In this document: positions 63,575 to 64,000 of the stretch, piece after piece | Layout of the letters: every line of letters begins with the position of its first letter | Position numbering within the stretch: position 1 is the stretch's first letter | From: Bacteroides luhongzhouii | Lineage (GTDB): Bacteria > Bacteroidota > Bacteroidia > Bacteroidales > Bacteroidaceae | Reading direction: 5' to 3' | Length of the DNA stretch: 64,000 bases | NCBI RefSeq assembly: GCF_009193295.2 | Contig: NZ_CP059973.1 | Coordinates: 1,984,001 to 2,048,000, forward strand | Made by a program: the position numbers and the translations under genes | Notes under the pieces: model-generated | Databases searched by the model: none | What the model was told of the DNA's origin: nothing | What the model saw: the letters and a program-made list of their open reading frames with translations, nothing else

Positions 63575-64000
63575 TTAATATCTGATTTGGGCACTGAACG
63601 TAATGGTACGCGGTTTCGGGTATGCACCCAAGTCCATACGTCGTAGGGTAGAATCGCCGCTGGTTGATACGTCAGGGTCGAATCCGTTGTATTTCTTCCA
63701 GAGGTAGAGATTCTCACCGTTTACACTTAAAGTCAGATCACGGATACATTTCGTTTTCTTGTAGAGGTTGAATGTGTAGCCGATGGAAATACTCTTCAAG
63801 CGCAGGAAGGTTGCGTCATGAATCTGTAAGTCACTGGGTACGTGTGTATCAATACTTCCGGCACGAGGAAGATCGGAGTTCGGGTTACGAACCGGATGCC
63901 AAGAGTCGAGCATGTAACGGTATTGGTTGGTAAACGTACTTCCCGACATATAGAGTTCGGCATAGTTGTAAATTTTGCCACCCAGGGAGTAGTTGAAGTA
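63575..64000 (-). CDS. SusC-like TonB-dependent receptor, C-terminal part (partial)
   Basis: Only the last ~141 codons are inside the window; the gene continues beyond 64000. Readable: YNYAELYMSGSTFTNQY, then DATFLRLKSISIGYTFNLYKK, LSVNGENLYLWKKYNGFDPDVS and YPKPRTITFSAQIRY with the final aromatic strand, all standard for SusC barrel C-termini. It is the first visible gene of the operon susC-susD-EEP-BACON-DUF5689, read leftwards. Confidence 0.93.
   Translation of the reverse strand, partial: YFNYSLGGKIYNYAELYMSGSTFTNQYRYMLDSWHPVRNPNSDLPRAGSIDTHVPSDLQIHDATFLRLKSISIGYTFNLYKKTKCIRDLTLSVNGENLYLWKKYNGFDPDVSTSGDSTLRRMDLGAYPKPRTITFSAQIRY

Noticed and set aside
1..64000. CRISPR arrays, tRNA or rRNA genes
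   Set aside because: No regular short direct-repeat array with spacers and no tRNA cloverleaf or rRNA stretches were seen on either strand; the island is not inserted in a tRNA gene.

Overview
The window is from a gut Bacteroides-type member of the Bacteroidota. The evidence is the SusC/SusD pair, BACON and DUF5689 lipoproteins, YncE/BtuG-type B12 capture, DUF3408 conjugative-element genes, and promoters of the TTTG-(19-21 nt)-TAnnTTTG class found repeatedly.

The key layout fact is that a chromosomal tyrosine-recombinase gene of the promoter-invertase (Tsr) type is cut in two. Its N-terminal ~249 codons lie at 346-1091 and its C-terminal 64 codons at 42725-42917. The ~41.6 kb between them (1092-42724) reads as one site-specifically integrated but decayed and composite island. 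Just outside its right end, the chromosome continues with a 256-bp segment bounded by perfect 25-bp inverted repeats (42925-43230) and a large collagen-like/coiled-coil surface lipoprotein of the phase-variable S-layer type (43291-45984). The disrupted invertase therefore very probably served that promoter switch.

Island, left to right: a frameshifted integrase (1519-2640); a possible 57-aa two-helix peptide; a cobalamin riboswitch with terminator driving a nine-gene corrinoid operon (DUF4465/BtuH-like, PKD lipoprotein, LRR lipoprotein, BtuG, BtuB, BtuF, BtuC, BtuD, DUF2284; 3549-15093); a repeat-rich non-coding stretch and a mobilisation remnant (two DUF3408 proteins and a ParA ATPase); a group II intron 5' fragment; a chimaeric gene joining a SusC N-terminus to a TOPRIM/primase C-terminus; a tight six-gene operon (TonB receptor, DUF4876-like lipoprotein, DUF6850-like outer-membrane barrel, and three tandem gingipain-like peptidases with HEAT-like repeats; 21780-34120); IS256 and IS5/IS1182-like transposase fragments; a type IIG restriction-modification gene that lost its 3' end; two HTH/excisionase-like genes, the first with an in-frame TGA; and two tandem tyrosine integrases at the right end.

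Right of the island are ordinary chromosomal genes. There is a glycerol-phosphate regulon (divergent DeoR regulator; glycerol-3-phosphate dehydrogenase, glycerophosphodiesterase, glycerol-1-phosphate dehydrogenase, MFS transporter, HAD phosphatase), a GH20 hexosaminidase divergent from an SGNH hydrolase, and a minus-strand SusC/SusD operon with an endonuclease/exonuclease/phosphatase-fold protein and two BACON/DUF5689 lipoproteins. Left of the island is the end of acetate kinase.

The most novel elements are the operon of three secreted peptidases behind a TonB receptor, and the insertion of a B12-carrying island into the apparent invertase of an S-layer promoter switch. Family names rest on motif recognition by eye; no database search was run.
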